Positions 1 through 14,005 of a stretch of 64,000 nucleotides of DNA are shown here, piece after piece. Positions within the stretch are counted from its first letter, which is position 1, and each line of letters opens with the position of its first letter. Source of the DNA: Volutella citrinella. Lineage: Eukaryota > Ascomycota > Sordariomycetes > Hypocreales > Nectriaceae. The position numbers were made by a program, and so were the translations under genes. Location of the stretch: the NCBI GenBank assembly GCA_034401135.1, contig JAWZSP010000008.1, forward strand, positions 2,046,001-2,110,000. The letters are read 5' to 3'. The notes under the pieces are model-generated. The model ran no database searches, was not told the origin of the DNA, and was given only the letters and a program-made list of their open reading frames with translations.

Positions 1-3000
1 AAGACTTACTAAGATCTTATTATTAAATAAAAAGTTATAAAAAATCTTTATAAATAGTATATTACTAAGGATTTATTATACTTTTAGTAAAGATTATATA
101 TACTAAATAATATTATATTATAAAATAAAATCTTTAAGCTATATTATAATTATTTAATAATAAGTTATTTTAAAATTAATTAAATACTTAAAATACTTTA
201 GTAAAAACTATATTAAAAATATATAAAAGACTTTATAATATAATAAATTAGTATTTATTTAATATATTAAAAAATAATATTAAAAAGATATAAATTATAT
301 AATAAGCTTAAACCCTTTTTAATATTTAATTAATTATAATTTAAATTATTAATAGATTTTATTATAAGATTACTACTTATAATAACTAAGTAAAGTAAAG
401 TTAATATAATACTAATTATTATAAATTATTATATAAAATATATTTAATTCTTAGCTATACTTAAGCTAATTAATATAGTAAAGTTTATAGAATTATTTTA
501 TAAAAAGACTAATTTTATTTTTAGTTTACTAAATAATATAATATTAAATAAAGGCTTAATTTTTATAAGTAAATTTTAATAAGCTATTTATATATAAATA
601 TTAATAAAAAAAAAGCTTTTAATAATGTTTTATTTATAAAATAATAGATAAATAGAGTATTTTAATTAGATTTTAGAATATTACTTATATATATTTATAA
701 AAAACTATTAAGAAATATAACTAAATCTTTTACTATAAGTATAATTTATTTATAATAATACTTAGAATATAATAATATATATATTATTAATAAAAGCTTT
801 TATAAAGTACTTACTAAATATATATCTAGGTTTTAAGAATAATCTTATAAAAAAGAGGATACTTAAAGTAAATATAAAATTAATAAGATTATAATAAGTT
901 TAAAAAGAGTTTAAAAATTATTAAAAAAATATAATAAAATAATATATAAAAATTATAAATTATAAGTACTAAGAGTATAATTTTAAAAAAAGATAGCTTA
1001 TATTACTTTTAATAAGTAATTTAAAATTCCTTAAGTAAAAAAAAAAGCTAGTATTATATTATATTAAGCCTTTTTAAATTCTAAAAAAAGTTAATTTAAA
1101 AGCCTACTAATTAGCCCTACTAGACTAGCTAAGTTATATTTATAATATTTTTTATATAAGCCTGCTAAAGGCTTAGTAGTATTATAAGAAAATATTTAAT
1201 AAAAGTATACTAATACTTAACTTATAAGACTTAGAAAGAGAATAAGAGGTTAAGATAGTAAAAAATAAATAAAAATATAAAAATAAGTAATTTTACTTTA
1301 TTAAGTAGTTAGAATAGCTTATAGAATTTAATTAGTAGGTTTTTAAAGTAGATATAAAAAATATAAAAAAAGTAGTTATAAAATATTATAAAATAAAATA
1401 AAAAAAGCTATAAAAAGATAAGCTAAATTAAAAAAGAGTAGCTAATAAACCTTTATAATTAGCTTATAAAAACCTACTTATTAAACTTTAAAATAAAAAA
1501 GTTACTTAAAATTACTTAAAAATTATTATAATTTACTATTAAAACCTTAATAACTCTAAATCTAATTTATATTATTAATATTAATATTATCTAAGCTTAA
1601 GAACTTTAGTATTATAATTACTTACTTATACTATTAAAACTAAGATAAACTAATATAAAAAGGCTAGGAAAGTACTTAAAAAGCTTTATAAAAAAGAATT
1701 AAAAATATTATAAAAAGGCTGCTAATATAATAAGCTTATTATTTATTCTTTTAAATTATAAACTTATTTTAAAACCTATTTAATAACTAAGTAAAGTATT
1801 AAATAGTATTAAAATTTATTACTTAAAGGCTCTATAGTTACTACTTCTTAAGCTAGTTTATAAAAATATAAGACTTTTAAATAGCTTAATTAAAAATACC
1901 TTTTAATAAGTAAAGTATTTATATTTTAATAATAGCTTAAAAGTAAAACCTAGGCTTATTATAACCTAGCTAAAGATTTTTAAAAAAAGTAAAAAAACCC
2001 TTATTATTAATATAAGCTATTTTTATTAATATATTATAATAAGTATTATTTAAAAAATAGTTATAATTATTATGTATTTTCTAATAAAAAGTTAGTAAAA
2101 GTAAAATAATTAGATTAAAAAAAGCTTATAAAATTCTTAAACTTTTTAATATAATAAGTAGTTATAAACTTAAGATTAGAGATCTTATTATTTTATTATA
2201 AAACCTTAATAATACTAAGTATACTTAAGATCTTAAAGAACTTATAAATAGTAATATATACTTTATATACTTAAAGAAATATATAATAAATATTTATTAA
2301 AATAATTATAAAATTAGTTAAGTTAAAACTAAAAAAAAAAGAAGTATTTATAAAAGTAAAAAGAACTTAGAGAAAGTTAATATAATTAAAAATAATAATT
2401 AGGTTAATAGTATTACTTTTTATTTTATTAAAAAGCTTAAAAAAGTTAGAAAATTAAGTAAAATTAAAAAGATAGATACTTATAAGTAATAAGTTTTATT
2501 ACTATACTTATAATATAAATAGTAATTACTTATAATATTAAAAAAAATATAAAATAAAAGTATAATAATAAGAATATTTTAAAAATTAGCCTAGATATAT
2601 AAGTAATTATAATACTTAGTTATATTAAAATACTTTATATACTATATAAAAAGTATTAAGATAGGTATAAAATAAGTAGCTAAAATTATAAAAAAGGTAG
2701 AGGAAGATATTATAAAAAGGTAGTATAAGACTTATATAGCTTAAAAATATTAATAAATAAAAAGAAAAGAAAAAAAGTAGCTAAGTAAAAGGAAGGCCTT
2801 CTTTTTATATTTTAAAAAGTATAATTACTAATTATAAATATAGTTACTAATTATAAAAATAATTACTTATTTAATTTATTTTAATATAATAAAAATAAAA
2901 TATAATTAATAGTAATTTATTACTAGATTATAATAAAATTAGTAATTATATTTTACTAGCTTTAATACTAAAAATAGTATTATAAAAAGGAGATAAATTA

Positions 3001-3278
3001 TTATAGTATTTAGTATTAAGCTCTATTTTAATTATAAAATACTACTTAGCTTAGTTATAAAAGTTAATAAAGCTAGGTATAAAGAATAAGGTAATACTAC
3101 TATTAATATATATATTTTAAAGAGCTTTATAATATATAATATTATAAAAGAAGCTTATTAAAGTATTAAGTAAGCTTTAATTACTTTTTATTATAAAATC
3201 TTACTATTACCTTTCTTTTTATAGAGTTATATAGCCTAACTTATATATTGTTTATATATTATATACCTTATAGTAATA
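1..3278 (+). mobile_element. Ty3/Gypsy retrotransposon copy A, 3' part
   Basis: This is the 3' portion of an LTR element cut by the window start. Position 1 aligns with 15152 in copy B and 21808 in copy C, and the three copies remain colinear to the end of the 3' LTR (3278, 18771, 25080). It lacks the 336-bp insertion seen in copy B. It ends with an LTR at 3002-3278 preceded by a purine-rich tract around 2984-2993, as expected for plus-strand priming. All frames are broken by RIP-type changes, so it encodes nothing. Confidence 0.82.
3002..3278 (+). repeat. LTR a, 277 bp
   Basis: 3' LTR of copy A. It starts TATAGTATTTAG and ends TAGTAATA. TG and CA ends changed to TA by RIP would explain both termini. 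It has the same 277-bp length as LTRs b to e. Confidence 0.8.
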
Positions 3279-6200
3279 AATATAAATTGTTTTTTTTTTA
3301 TATTTTATAAAATATTTATTTAATTTAATAATAAATAGATATTTAATATAGTTACTTTATTTATTTATTTAAATTTAATAATAATTTTAGTTTATTTTTA
3401 TTATTTTTTATTTATTATATAATAAATAATAAATAACTAATTAATATTAATTTATTTTAAAAATATTTTTTCTTAATATATATATTTTATTATTAGTTTT
3501 ATTAAAATATTCTATTTTTAAGTCTTATTAAGTATTTTAAGCTATTTTAAGCTATTTTAATTTATTATTATTATCTTTTTATAAGGTTTATTTATATTTT
3601 TATCTTATTTAATATATAAATAACTTTTTTATTTTTATATATCTTAAACTTATTTAAAATTATAATAAATATATTAATATATTTAAAAGTAATATTAATA
3701 ATTCTTATATTAATTTTAATTTTTATAAATAGTATTTATTTTAATTTTAATTTTTTATACTTTAAAATATTAAACTTAATTTTATTTAATTTTAAGTTAT
3801 ATTTAATTAATTTTATATAAATATTTATTTAATTTATTAATAACTTAGAGCTAATATTTATATTTCTTATTTATAAAAAATATAGTATTAATTTAATATT
3901 ATTACCTTTTTTTTACTTATTATTTAGTTAGATTCTTAAAATAATAATCTTTTACTTTTTTTATTTTATAATTAACTTATTCTTATTATTATAAATAATA
4001 ATTAGTTTTAGTATATTAATATTAATAATTATATTATATACTTTTTTAATTAATTTTAATAAATAAAAAGTTTTATTATTTTTAGTTATTATATATATAT
4101 TAAAATAATTTCTTTATTATATATTAATAAATATAATATCTTTTAAAGTAATTCTAATATAAAATATACTAAGTATTTTATAAGTAATATTTATTATATA
4201 AATTTATAAGATTTTTCTAATTATTATATTTTAAAATAACTTAAATTTAATATTTAAATTAAAAAAGCTAATTATTTTTTTATATTTATATAAAATACTA
4301 GTTCTTAAAAATATATATAATTTAAGGCCTTTTATTAAATTAATAATTATTATAAAGTATTTAATTATTATTATTTTTTTTATATTTTAAAATATAAAAA
4401 TTAAATTTACTCTTTTTATTAATATAAAAAGTTAAGCTTATATTTTCAATATTTTTAAGAAATTAAATTTTAATTTTAAATATTTTTATATTTATTATTA
4501 ATTATATCTTATTTATTAAAATTTTAAATATTTCTATATTTATATAAATATTATATAGTTTACTTTCATTATAATTAAATCTTAATTTTTAAATAAATAT
4601 TAGATTTAGTTTTATTATATTATATATATTTAATTATTTAATTATTTATTTAATTTAATAATTTACTTTTTTTTATTTTTTTATTTATATTAAAATAGAG
4701 ATCTTTATATTATTTTAAAAAAAGTTTAAGTATATATATATTATTAAACTAATAAAAAGTATTTTATTCTAATTATTTTCTATTTTAAATATATAATTTA
4801 TTAAGTCTTTTTTAATTAAAATATAATTATTTTTTAATAAATACTTTTCTTATTTTATTTAAGAATTACCTTTTATATATATTATATTTATAATATAAAA
4901 AGTTCTAATTTTATTTTATTTTAATTTATTATAAGTTCTATATATTTATTATTAATATAAAAAATTTAACTTATTATTTTAATATTTTAGTTTTAGTTAG
5001 TATAATAATATAGCTTTTTATATTTTTTTTATTTTATTAATTACTTTTTTAATTCTTATTATTATAAAATTAGACTTTTTAGTTAAGTTTTAGTCTTTAT
5101 AAAAGTTATAAATATTAAAACTAAATAAATATAAATATATTTTAATTATATTTATATTAATTAATTAGTAAGTTATTATAAAAAAATATTAATAATATAA
5201 ACTATATATATATATTTAACTTATTATTTTTAAATAATATTAACTATAATATTAAAAAAATTATAATTAAATTAATTTATATTTTAATATTTATAAAAAA
5301 AGAGTATATAAAGCTTTATATAAAGTATTTATTATAAATTTAAATAGCTTAATTATTAAAAGGCTAACTAGTTTATATATAAATACTAAAATAGTATTAT
5401 TTTAATTTTAAAAGCTTTTATTAAATTAGAACTTAAAGTATAAATATAAAAAGTTTATTAAAAAATAAATATTAATAATAAAATAATAATACTAATACTT
5501 AAAATTATTATTATATATATAAATAAGATTATTATTAATTAAATTATTATATTTAATAAAAATATTAAAAATTATATAATTATAAATATAAATATAATAA
5601 TATAAATAGATTTTATTAATATAAATATTTATTTATATTTAATAAGGCTATTATATTAATTATATTTAATAAAACTATTATATTAATAAAAAACTCTAAT
5701 TTAATTAATATTAATTAATTAATTTAAATTTAAAAAGCTTTTATAAAGCTTATATATAAAACTTAAGATCTTAAATAAAAATTAATATATTAATTTAATT
5801 TTAAAAATTTTTTATAAAATTTAAAATTTTTAATTATTTTTAAAATTTTTTTAAATTTTATATAAAAATTAATTTTAAATATATTTATATATATAAATAA
5901 TCTATCTTATTATAAAATATATAATTATTAATAATTATATAAATTATTTTTTATTATTAAATTAATTATAATTATTAAATATAAATTAATTAATACTTTT
6001 TATTAAAAATTAAAAAACTTTTAATATATAAATTAAACTTAATTATTTATTAATAATTATAATTTTTTATTATATAATAAATTAAAATAAGCTTACTTAT
6101 TAAAAAAATATAATTATAAAGAATTTTTAAAATATACTTATAAAATATTTTAAAATAATAATAATAATATTATAATTAATAATTAAATATATATAATTAA

Positions 6201-7702
6201 TAATTAAATATAAATAATTAAAATATAAAATATTTTTTAAAAATATTTTTTAATAATATAAAAAACTTAATATAAATATATTATAAAAAATAATAAATTT
6301 AATAAATATATATTAAAAATTTAATAAATAAAAATTTGATATAAAATAATTTTATTAAATTTATATAATTATAATATATTAATTTATATTTAAAAAAAAT
6401 TAATTTTATAAAAAATTTAAAATTTATTATTAAAAAGTTATTAAATTATAATTTAAATTCTTTTAAATATATAAAAATTTAATAAAAATTTAATATTAAT
6501 ATATTATATTTATTATTATTTAAAAAAAGATTTATATAATAAAATTAATTAATAAATAATAAATATATTAAATATTTAAGATATTATTAATAAAATTAAA
6601 TATATTTTAATATATTTTAATATAATAAGTAATAATATTTTAATAAATTATTATAAATATATATTAAATTATATAAAATTAAATATTAATTTTAAAAAAA
6701 CTTAAATTTAATAAAATCTTAATTAAAATATTTTTTTATAAAAAAAAGCTTTAAAAAGCTAATTTATAAAAATAATAATAATAATATTATTATTATAAGT
6801 AAGTAAATTATAAAAATACTAATTATTTTTATTATTATAAAGTATATAATATATAAATAATATATAGATTAAACTATATAGCTTTATAAAAAAAAAGTAA
6901 TAATAAGATTTTATAATAAAAAGTAATTAAATCTTACTTAATATTTTAATAAGCTTTTTTTTATAATACTTATTAAAGTATATATATTAATAGTAATATT
7001 ATTCTACTTTTTATAACTAGTTTAACTAGCTTTTATTAATAAGTTAAGTAGTACTTTATAATTAAAATAAAGCTTAATACTAAATATTATAATAATTATA
7101 TATAATAATAATTATAATTTATCTTAACTAGCTTATAAAAGCTATTAATAAATTAATAAATTTTATATATTAATAAATAAATAAATAAAAATCTTATTAT
7201 TAAAACTAAGTATTAAGAATTTAGTTTTTTTTAAATATTTAATAATTAAAGAATTTATATAAAAAGATAAAATTAAATTAAAAAATTTAATACTTAAATA
7301 GCTTTTTAAAATATCTTATATAATAATATTAAGTATATAACTTATATACTTAATATTATTAATAAAGTCTTTAAAAAGTAATTATTATTAGCTATATTAT
7401 ATTTAATAATATTATATTTATTTATAAATTAGTTTTATAATATAAATAAATAAAATAATAAAAAATACTTATTTAAAGACATTTTTTATAATAATTAAAA
7501 AATAGTCTTTTAAAATAGCTAAAAACTATTTATAAATATAAGCTTTAATATAAGCTTTTTTTAATTAATTAAAATTTAATAAAATAATTAGTTAATAAAT
7601 ATATAATAAAAATATATAAATAACTTACTTATAACTTTATATTTAATTTAAAGTTATTAAATAAATAAAATAAAAAAATTCTTAAATAAAAAGTCTAGTT
7701 AT
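3279..7702. other. Old AT-only sequence, origin unreadable
   Basis: About 4.4 kb of very AT-rich sequence with no gene and no clear match to the Gypsy copies. Some parts (for example around 5800-5880 and 6240-6420) have lost nearly all G and C. I see no further internal structure except the palindrome at 7321. It is most likely decayed transposon DNA. Confidence 0.6.
7321..7361. repeat. Perfect palindrome, 20-bp arms, 1-nt centre
   Basis: The arms 7321-7340 and 7342-7361 are exact reverse complements around a single C at 7341. In AT-only DNA short palindromes are common by chance, but 20 uninterrupted pairs are not. It could extrude as a cruciform. Confidence 0.75.
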
Positions 7703-8040
7703 TATATAATAGCTAGATTATATTAATAGTAATTAGTAGTCAGGCTAGATTAGTAATTAAGGTATTTAAGTTAATAGTTTAAAAAGGATAGGTTTACTTA
7801 GTATTTTAAATTAATAAGAATTTTTTCTCTTTTTTAATCTTTTTTTATTTAAGGACTCCTTTTTTTTTATTTAATTAAACTAATAATTAACTTAGATTTT
7901 ATTTATTTTATAAAATTCTTTTACTAAAGATTATATAAATTTTTATTTTTTACTTAAAGTCAGTTACTTTATAATAGGTTTTTATAAAGGATATTAATAA
8001 TTATTAGTATTTATTTAAGCCTATTATTCTTATTAATAAA
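7703..8040 (+). repeat. Second repeat family, copy 1 (338 bp, solo-LTR-like)
   Basis: This segment aligns end to end with 16932-17267, from the shared TATATA start to the shared AATAAA end. Differences are mostly C to T and G to A, this copy being the more mutated one. There are no terminal inverted repeats, so a solo LTR or a SINE-like unit is more likely than a DNA transposon. Flanks give only an imperfect target-site duplication (GTTAT and GTATT). Confidence 0.72.
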
Positions 8041-10244
8041 GTATTTAAAAACTAGATATTAAAAATTAAAAAAAGGTTTTTAGACTTTTAATAATATTCT
8101 TTAATTACTTATTTAATTAAAATAAGCTTAATTTATAAATATTTTTTTAAATAAGAATTAAAATTCTACTTATTAATTATAAAAGTATTTTTAATTAAAA
8201 GTTAGTAATTAAATTATAATATTATAAATAAAAATAATTAAAAAAGGTTTAATACTTATTATAATAAAATAATAGCTTTTTAAAAAATTTATTTTTAAAT
8301 ATTTAAAAAAAAAAGAATTTTAATAATAAATTAAAAAACTCTTTTTAAATAAACTTTATAAAAAAAATTAAGTATTTTTTTAATTATATTTAAATTAAAA
8401 TTTAAAAAATTATATTTTAATTATAAATTTAGATTTTATTTTATTTATATATATTAATATTAATATAAATTATAAATAAATAAATAATTTATTTTTTTTT
8501 AATATTTTTTTTATTTTTTAATTATAAATAATTTTTAAATACTTTTATATATAATATTTAATAAAATTTAAAACTTAAAAAGTTTTAATTTAAACTTATT
8601 AATTATAATTATAATTAAAATAATTAATTAATAAGTTAAAAAAATTAATTTAAGTCTTAATATAACTAATTAAATTAAAATTAATATTAAATAAATAAAT
8701 TATTAATATTATATAATTAATAACTTTTTTTTTAAGTTTTTTAAAATATAAATAATAAAATTTAAATAAAAAGATAATTTTAAGAAATATAAATAATAAA
8801 TTATTTTAAAAAAAAGTTTAAATTCTTTATTAATATTAAAAAAATATATAAAGCTTTTTTTTATTAAAATATTAAAAATTAATATTAAATTTAAAAAACT
8901 AATTTTAAATATAGTCTTTAAATTTAATAATACTAAAAAAGCTATATTAAAAATAATTAAATATAAAATAAGTAAAGAAATTAAATAAATAATTATTTAA
9001 TAAAATAATTAAAAATCTTAGTTTTATTATTTTATTTAATAAGCTTTTTAAGAACTTATATATATTAAAAAATTATTTTTTATAATTTTTAAACTTAATA
9101 TTTTATTAAATTCTTTTTTTTATAAATTATATATAATTTATAAGCTTAAATTATTAATATATTTTAAAAAATAATTAAATTACTTTTTAATATTATATTA
9201 TTAAATTATATTAAAAAAAAAAGTAAAATTAAATTATTAATACTTAAAAAATAAAATTAAAGCTTAATTAATAAGTTATTATATTAAAAAAACTAAATTT
9301 AAACTATATTAATTATAAACTTTAAAATATATATTTTTTTATATTTATAACCTTTTTATTAAAAGAGTTATATATATAAGTGATTTTTAAACTTATTAAA
9401 ATATTTAAGAAAAAAATAATTAAAAATAATTTTAATTTATTAAATATATTAATTAAAATTATATAGTTACTAATTATAAGTATATTTATTATATATATAT
9501 CTAAATAAATTATATAGAATTAATAAGAATTTATATATAAAAAAAAATTAATATTAAAGTATTTTTTTTATTTAGTTATTAAAATAAAATTAAAAATTAA
9601 TATTAAAAATAATTTTAATTTATTAAATAAACTATTTAAAATTATATAATTATTAATTATAAATATAGTTATTATATATATATCTAAATAAATTATATAT
9701 AGTTTATTAAAAATTATATATAAAAAATATATATTAATATTAAGGTATTTTTTTATTTAATTATTAAAATAATATTAAAGCTTAATATTAAAATTAATTA
9801 TAATTTATAAATCAAACTAATTAAAATTATATAATTATTAATTATAAATATATTTATTATATATATATATAATAAATTATATATAAAAAGTTATAATAAA
9901 ATTAAAATATTTTATAATTATATTAATAATAACTAAAATAACTAAATTTAATTTAATTAATTAGTTTTAGTTTTAGTTTTAATTTTAGTTTAAGTAAGAC
10001 TAAAAATAACTAATTAAATAAAAAAATTAATTAAATTTACTTAGCTTACTAACTAAGATTAAATTTAATTTAACTAAAATTAGTCTTAATTTAATTTAAA
10101 TTAGTAAACTAACTAACTAAATTAATTAAATTATAACTTTAATAATATAATAAAAGTAATAAATATATTAAAAATAAAAAGTTTAAAAAGTTTAATAATA
10201 ATATAATAAATAAATAAAATATAAGTATTATATAAATTAAGTAT
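8041..10244. other. Old AT-only sequence with tandem repeats
   Basis: This 2.2-kb stretch is AT-rich and has no gene. It contains the 184-bp tandem repeat at 9422 and, at about 9960-10130, a run rich in TTAG/CTAA steps such as TTAGTTTTAGTTTTAG. The rest is not recognisable. Confidence 0.6.
9422..9925 (+). repeat. Tandem repeat, about 184-bp unit, nearly 3 copies
   Basis: The unit begins with AAAAATAATTTTAATTTATT at 9422 and recurs at 9605 and, more diverged, near 9789. Each copy then carries an ATTATATA(G/A)TTA segment followed by an ATATATATATCTAAATAAAT-like stretch; the third copy is truncated and varied. Spacing is 183-185 bp. It resembles a small satellite array within the transposon block. 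Confidence 0.7.
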
Positions 10245-10521
10245 TATAATATCTAGTATTAAACTCTATTTTAGTTATAAAGTGCTACTTAGCCTAGTTA
10301 TAAAAGCTAGTAGAGCTAGGTATAAAAAGTAAAGTAATACTATTATTAATATATATATTTTAAAGAGCTTTATAATATATAATATTATAAAAAAAGCTTA
10401 TTAAAATATTAAGTAAGTTTTAGTTACTTTTTATTATAAAATCTTATTATTACCTTTTTTTTTATAAAATTATATAGCCTAACTTATATATTATTTATAT
10501 ATTATATATTTTATAATAATA
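10245..10521 (+). repeat. LTR b, 277 bp
   Basis: It begins TATAATATCTAG and ends TATAATAATA, has the same length as the other LTRs, and differs from LTR c mainly by C/T and G/A transitions. Confidence 0.8.
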
Positions 10522-11182
10522 ATTCTAAAACTTTTTTATAATTTTTTAAAATATAATAATATTAAGTAAGAGAAATATATTAATAAATTACTTAATAAGA
10601 AAGTAAGCTTTTTTAGACTTTTTTTAAAAAAATAATTTTATATTTTTTAATTAAATTACTAAAATCTCTTTTTTATTAAATTCTAAGGCTAATAAGCTTT
10701 AAATTACTTATATAAAAAAGTATAAAATTAAAAAAAAAGTTATTTAAAAACTAAAAAAAACTTAATAAATAGAAGACTTAATACTAATATAGAGCTCCCT
10801 TAGTATAGTTTAATTATAAAAAAGGTAGAATAGTTTTTAATAATAGCTAAAAGTTTTAAAAAATATTTAATATTTTTAAAACTAAAACCTAGCTTTTAAA
10901 AAAAAAAGTAGGTTAAGTATTTATTAATACTTATTATAAAAGGTATTAAATTTTAAGATCTTTTTTTTTAAAAAAAAAGATTAACCTTAAGTTATTAAAA
11001 CTTAAGGTCTTAATTATTTTATTAATTATCTAAAAATAAAAAAATTAGCTATTAAGTTTATAATATACTTTTTAAGGCTTTTATAAATTTAAAAAGGACT
11101 AATATAAAATAGTACTAGCTTTATAATATTTAGATAGTAATAATTAAGCTTTTTTTAAAGATTTTTTAAAAACTCTTTTTAT
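10245..11182 (+). mobile_element. LTR b plus 661-bp leader, truncated Gypsy element
   Basis: A 277-bp LTR (10245-10521) is followed by 661 bp that align with the leader after LTR c (11460 to about 12120). The unit thus forms a 938-bp direct duplication of LTR plus 5' leader, immediately upstream of copy B. It breaks off exactly where LTR c begins. It is either a truncated element or a product of unequal exchange between tandem elements. Confidence 0.75.
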
Positions 11183-11459
11183 TATAGTATTTAATATTAA
11201 GCTCTACCTTAGCCACAAAGCGCTGCCTAGCTTAATTATAAAAGCTAGTAAAGCTAGGTATAAAAAGTAAAGTAATATTACTATTAATATATATACTTTA
11301 AAAAGCTTTATAATATATAATATTATAAAGAAAGTTTATTAAAGTATTAAATAAGTTTTAGTTACTTTTTATTATAAAATCTTATTATTACCTTTTTTTT
11401 TATAAAACTATATAACTTAATTTATATATTATTTATATATTATATACTTTATAATAATA
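11183..11459 (+). repeat. LTR c, 277 bp, least mutated
   Basis: 5' LTR of copy B. A patch at 11211-11231 still has CCACA and CTGCC, while LTR d at the same offset (18523-18543) shows six changes, all C to T or G to A. The comparison shows the direction of mutation directly. Confidence 0.85.
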
Positions 11460-14005
11460 ATTCTAAAGCTTTTTTATAATTTTTTAAAAATATAATAGTA
11501 TTAAATAAGAGAAATATATTAATAAATTATTTAATAAAAAAGTAAGTCTTTTTAAACCTTTTTTAAAAAAATAATTTTATATCTCTTAATTAAATTATTA
11601 AAATCTCTTTCTTATTAAACTTTAAGGCTAATAAGCTCTAGATTACTTATATAAAAAGGTATAGAATTAAAAAAAAAGCTACTTAAGAACTAAAAGAAAT
11701 TTAATAAGTAAAAGACTTAGTATTAATATAGAGCTCTCTTAGTATAATTTAATTATAAGAAAGGTAAGATAGTTTTTAATAGTAATTAAAAGTTTTATAA
11801 AAAATCTAATACTTTTAAACTAAGACCTAGCTTTTAAAAAAAGAAGTAAGTTAAGTACTTATTAATACTTATTATAAAAAGTACTAAATCTTAAAATCTT
11901 TTTTTTTAAAAAAAAAATTAATTTTAAGTTATTAAAACTTAAAATCTTAATTATTTTATTAATTACTTAAAAATAAAAAGATTAGGTATTAAACTTATAA
12001 TATACTTTCTAGGGCTTTTATAAATTTAAAAAGGACTAATATAAAATAGTACTAGCTTTATAATATTTAGATAGTAATAGTTAAGCGTTTTTTAAAAAGT
12101 TTTTAAAAGCTTTTTTAAAAAAAAAATAAAAGGTTTTTAAAAAGAATTAAGATACTTTTTAGACTTAGTTAAAGTCCTTAATTTATAAAGCCCTTAATAT
12201 TAAGGTCTTAATTAAGCTTTAATTAAAAAGAGCTAAGTAATAAGTAAATTAAACTTTTTAAGAATTTTATTATTACTTAAATTCTATTAAATAATAATTA
12301 GAATATTACTAAAATAAATAAAAATAAGAAATTATATTTTTAAATAAGTTATAAAAGCTATTTTAAGATAGACTAATTAAAGTAAATATAGACTTTTATT
12401 AAAAAGCTTTTATATAAAAAATAAAAGTAATCTAGCTTTTTATAAAATATTAAGTTTTAAAAAATAAGTAAAAGTAGGATAATAAAAAAAAGCTAGCTAA
12501 AAAATATTAAAAAAAAGCTTTTAAATTATTCTCTTTTTAAAAAATAAAAAAAAAAGGGTAAAATAGGCTTTTTTAAAAGACTTAGTTAAGTTAAGAACTT
12601 TTTTAAAAAAAAAATTAAAAACTAAATAAGAAAATATTTATTATTATAACTACTAAGAATTAGGCTATATTATATTTTATTACCTTAAGATAAAGAAAGA
12701 AGATAATATTAAAAAGGTAATAAAAAAAGTATTAAAATAATAAAGGATTTAATAACTCTTAGTAATTTAAACCTTTTTATATTTACTAATAGATAAACCC
12801 TAAAGATAGTATTAAAAGCTAAACTTTTATTTAGTTATTAAAATAGTCTAGTTATATTATTATAGAACTTTTTTAAAAAGATCTTAAGTTAATTCCTTAG
12901 CTCTAAGAATCTAAAGTTATTATAATTAACTTTATAACTCTTAGCCTAAGCTTTAATATATACTTTTTAATTAATAATTATAATAAAAGTACTTTTTAAT
13001 ATTAAAAAAGTAAATAATATAATTAATAAAAGTATTACTAACTATATAAGCTTCTAAAAGTTATATAAAAAAGCCTTGATTTTAATAAGTATAGACTAGA
13101 TAATTTTAAGAATAAGTAATACTTAGATTATACTTATATTTCTAATTAATTTTAAAAGAATTATTTATTAAGTAACTCTCTTAATAATAAAAACTTAAAA
13201 AGGCCTTAATATTTTTTTATTACTTTTCTAAATATTATTATCTAAGATAGTAATCTTAATTAATATCTAAAAAAGAAAATAATAACTTAAATTAAAATAG
13301 AACTAAATCTAAATTAAAAGTGCTTAAAAGTTTTAATAAACTTACTAAATAATAGAATAGGTATATAATATTTATAAAATAAATATAAGCTATTTACTAA
13401 AGTATTAAGATTATAAAACCTATTAATATACTAAGAGAATCCTTATTAAGTTAAAAGACTTATAGTAATTCTTTTAGAAAAAAAGTATAATAAAACTCTT
13501 ATTATATAGTAAATAGGACTATATAATTAATATTATATTAAAAAAGTTATTACTTTTTAAATTAATTTACTTACTTTTATAAAAAAAACTTAATATACTT
13601 TATTAATACCTAGTTAATAATTTAGTAAATAGATATATCTAATACTTAAAAAGCTTAATAAGGGCTTTAATCTTTTTTATTTTTAAATTAGATAGGTCTT
13701 TTTATTTATATATTAATTACTAAAAGCTAAATAAGGTAATAACTAAGAATTAATACTCTTTTTTACTAATCTTAGAGATTATAAATTATATTTAAAACTG
13801 CTATTTTTTTAATAAGCTAGATATTAAAAATATATATTATTAAATTTAAATAAAGGTAGGTAATAAGTAAAAAATAGCTTTTTAAACTTATTATAAGTAT
13901 TTTAAATATATAGTTATACTATTTAAACTTATTAATACTCTAGCTACTTTTTAAAATTATATTTACTAAGCTTTAAGGAACTTTCTAAATATAGTTTATA
14001 TTATA

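Noticed and set aside
9960..10130. TTAG-rich run that might be degenerate telomeric repeat
   Set aside because: Fungal TTAGGG repeats contain no CpA/TpG except across GT junctions and would not decay to TTAGTTTTAG by RIP; spacing is irregular.
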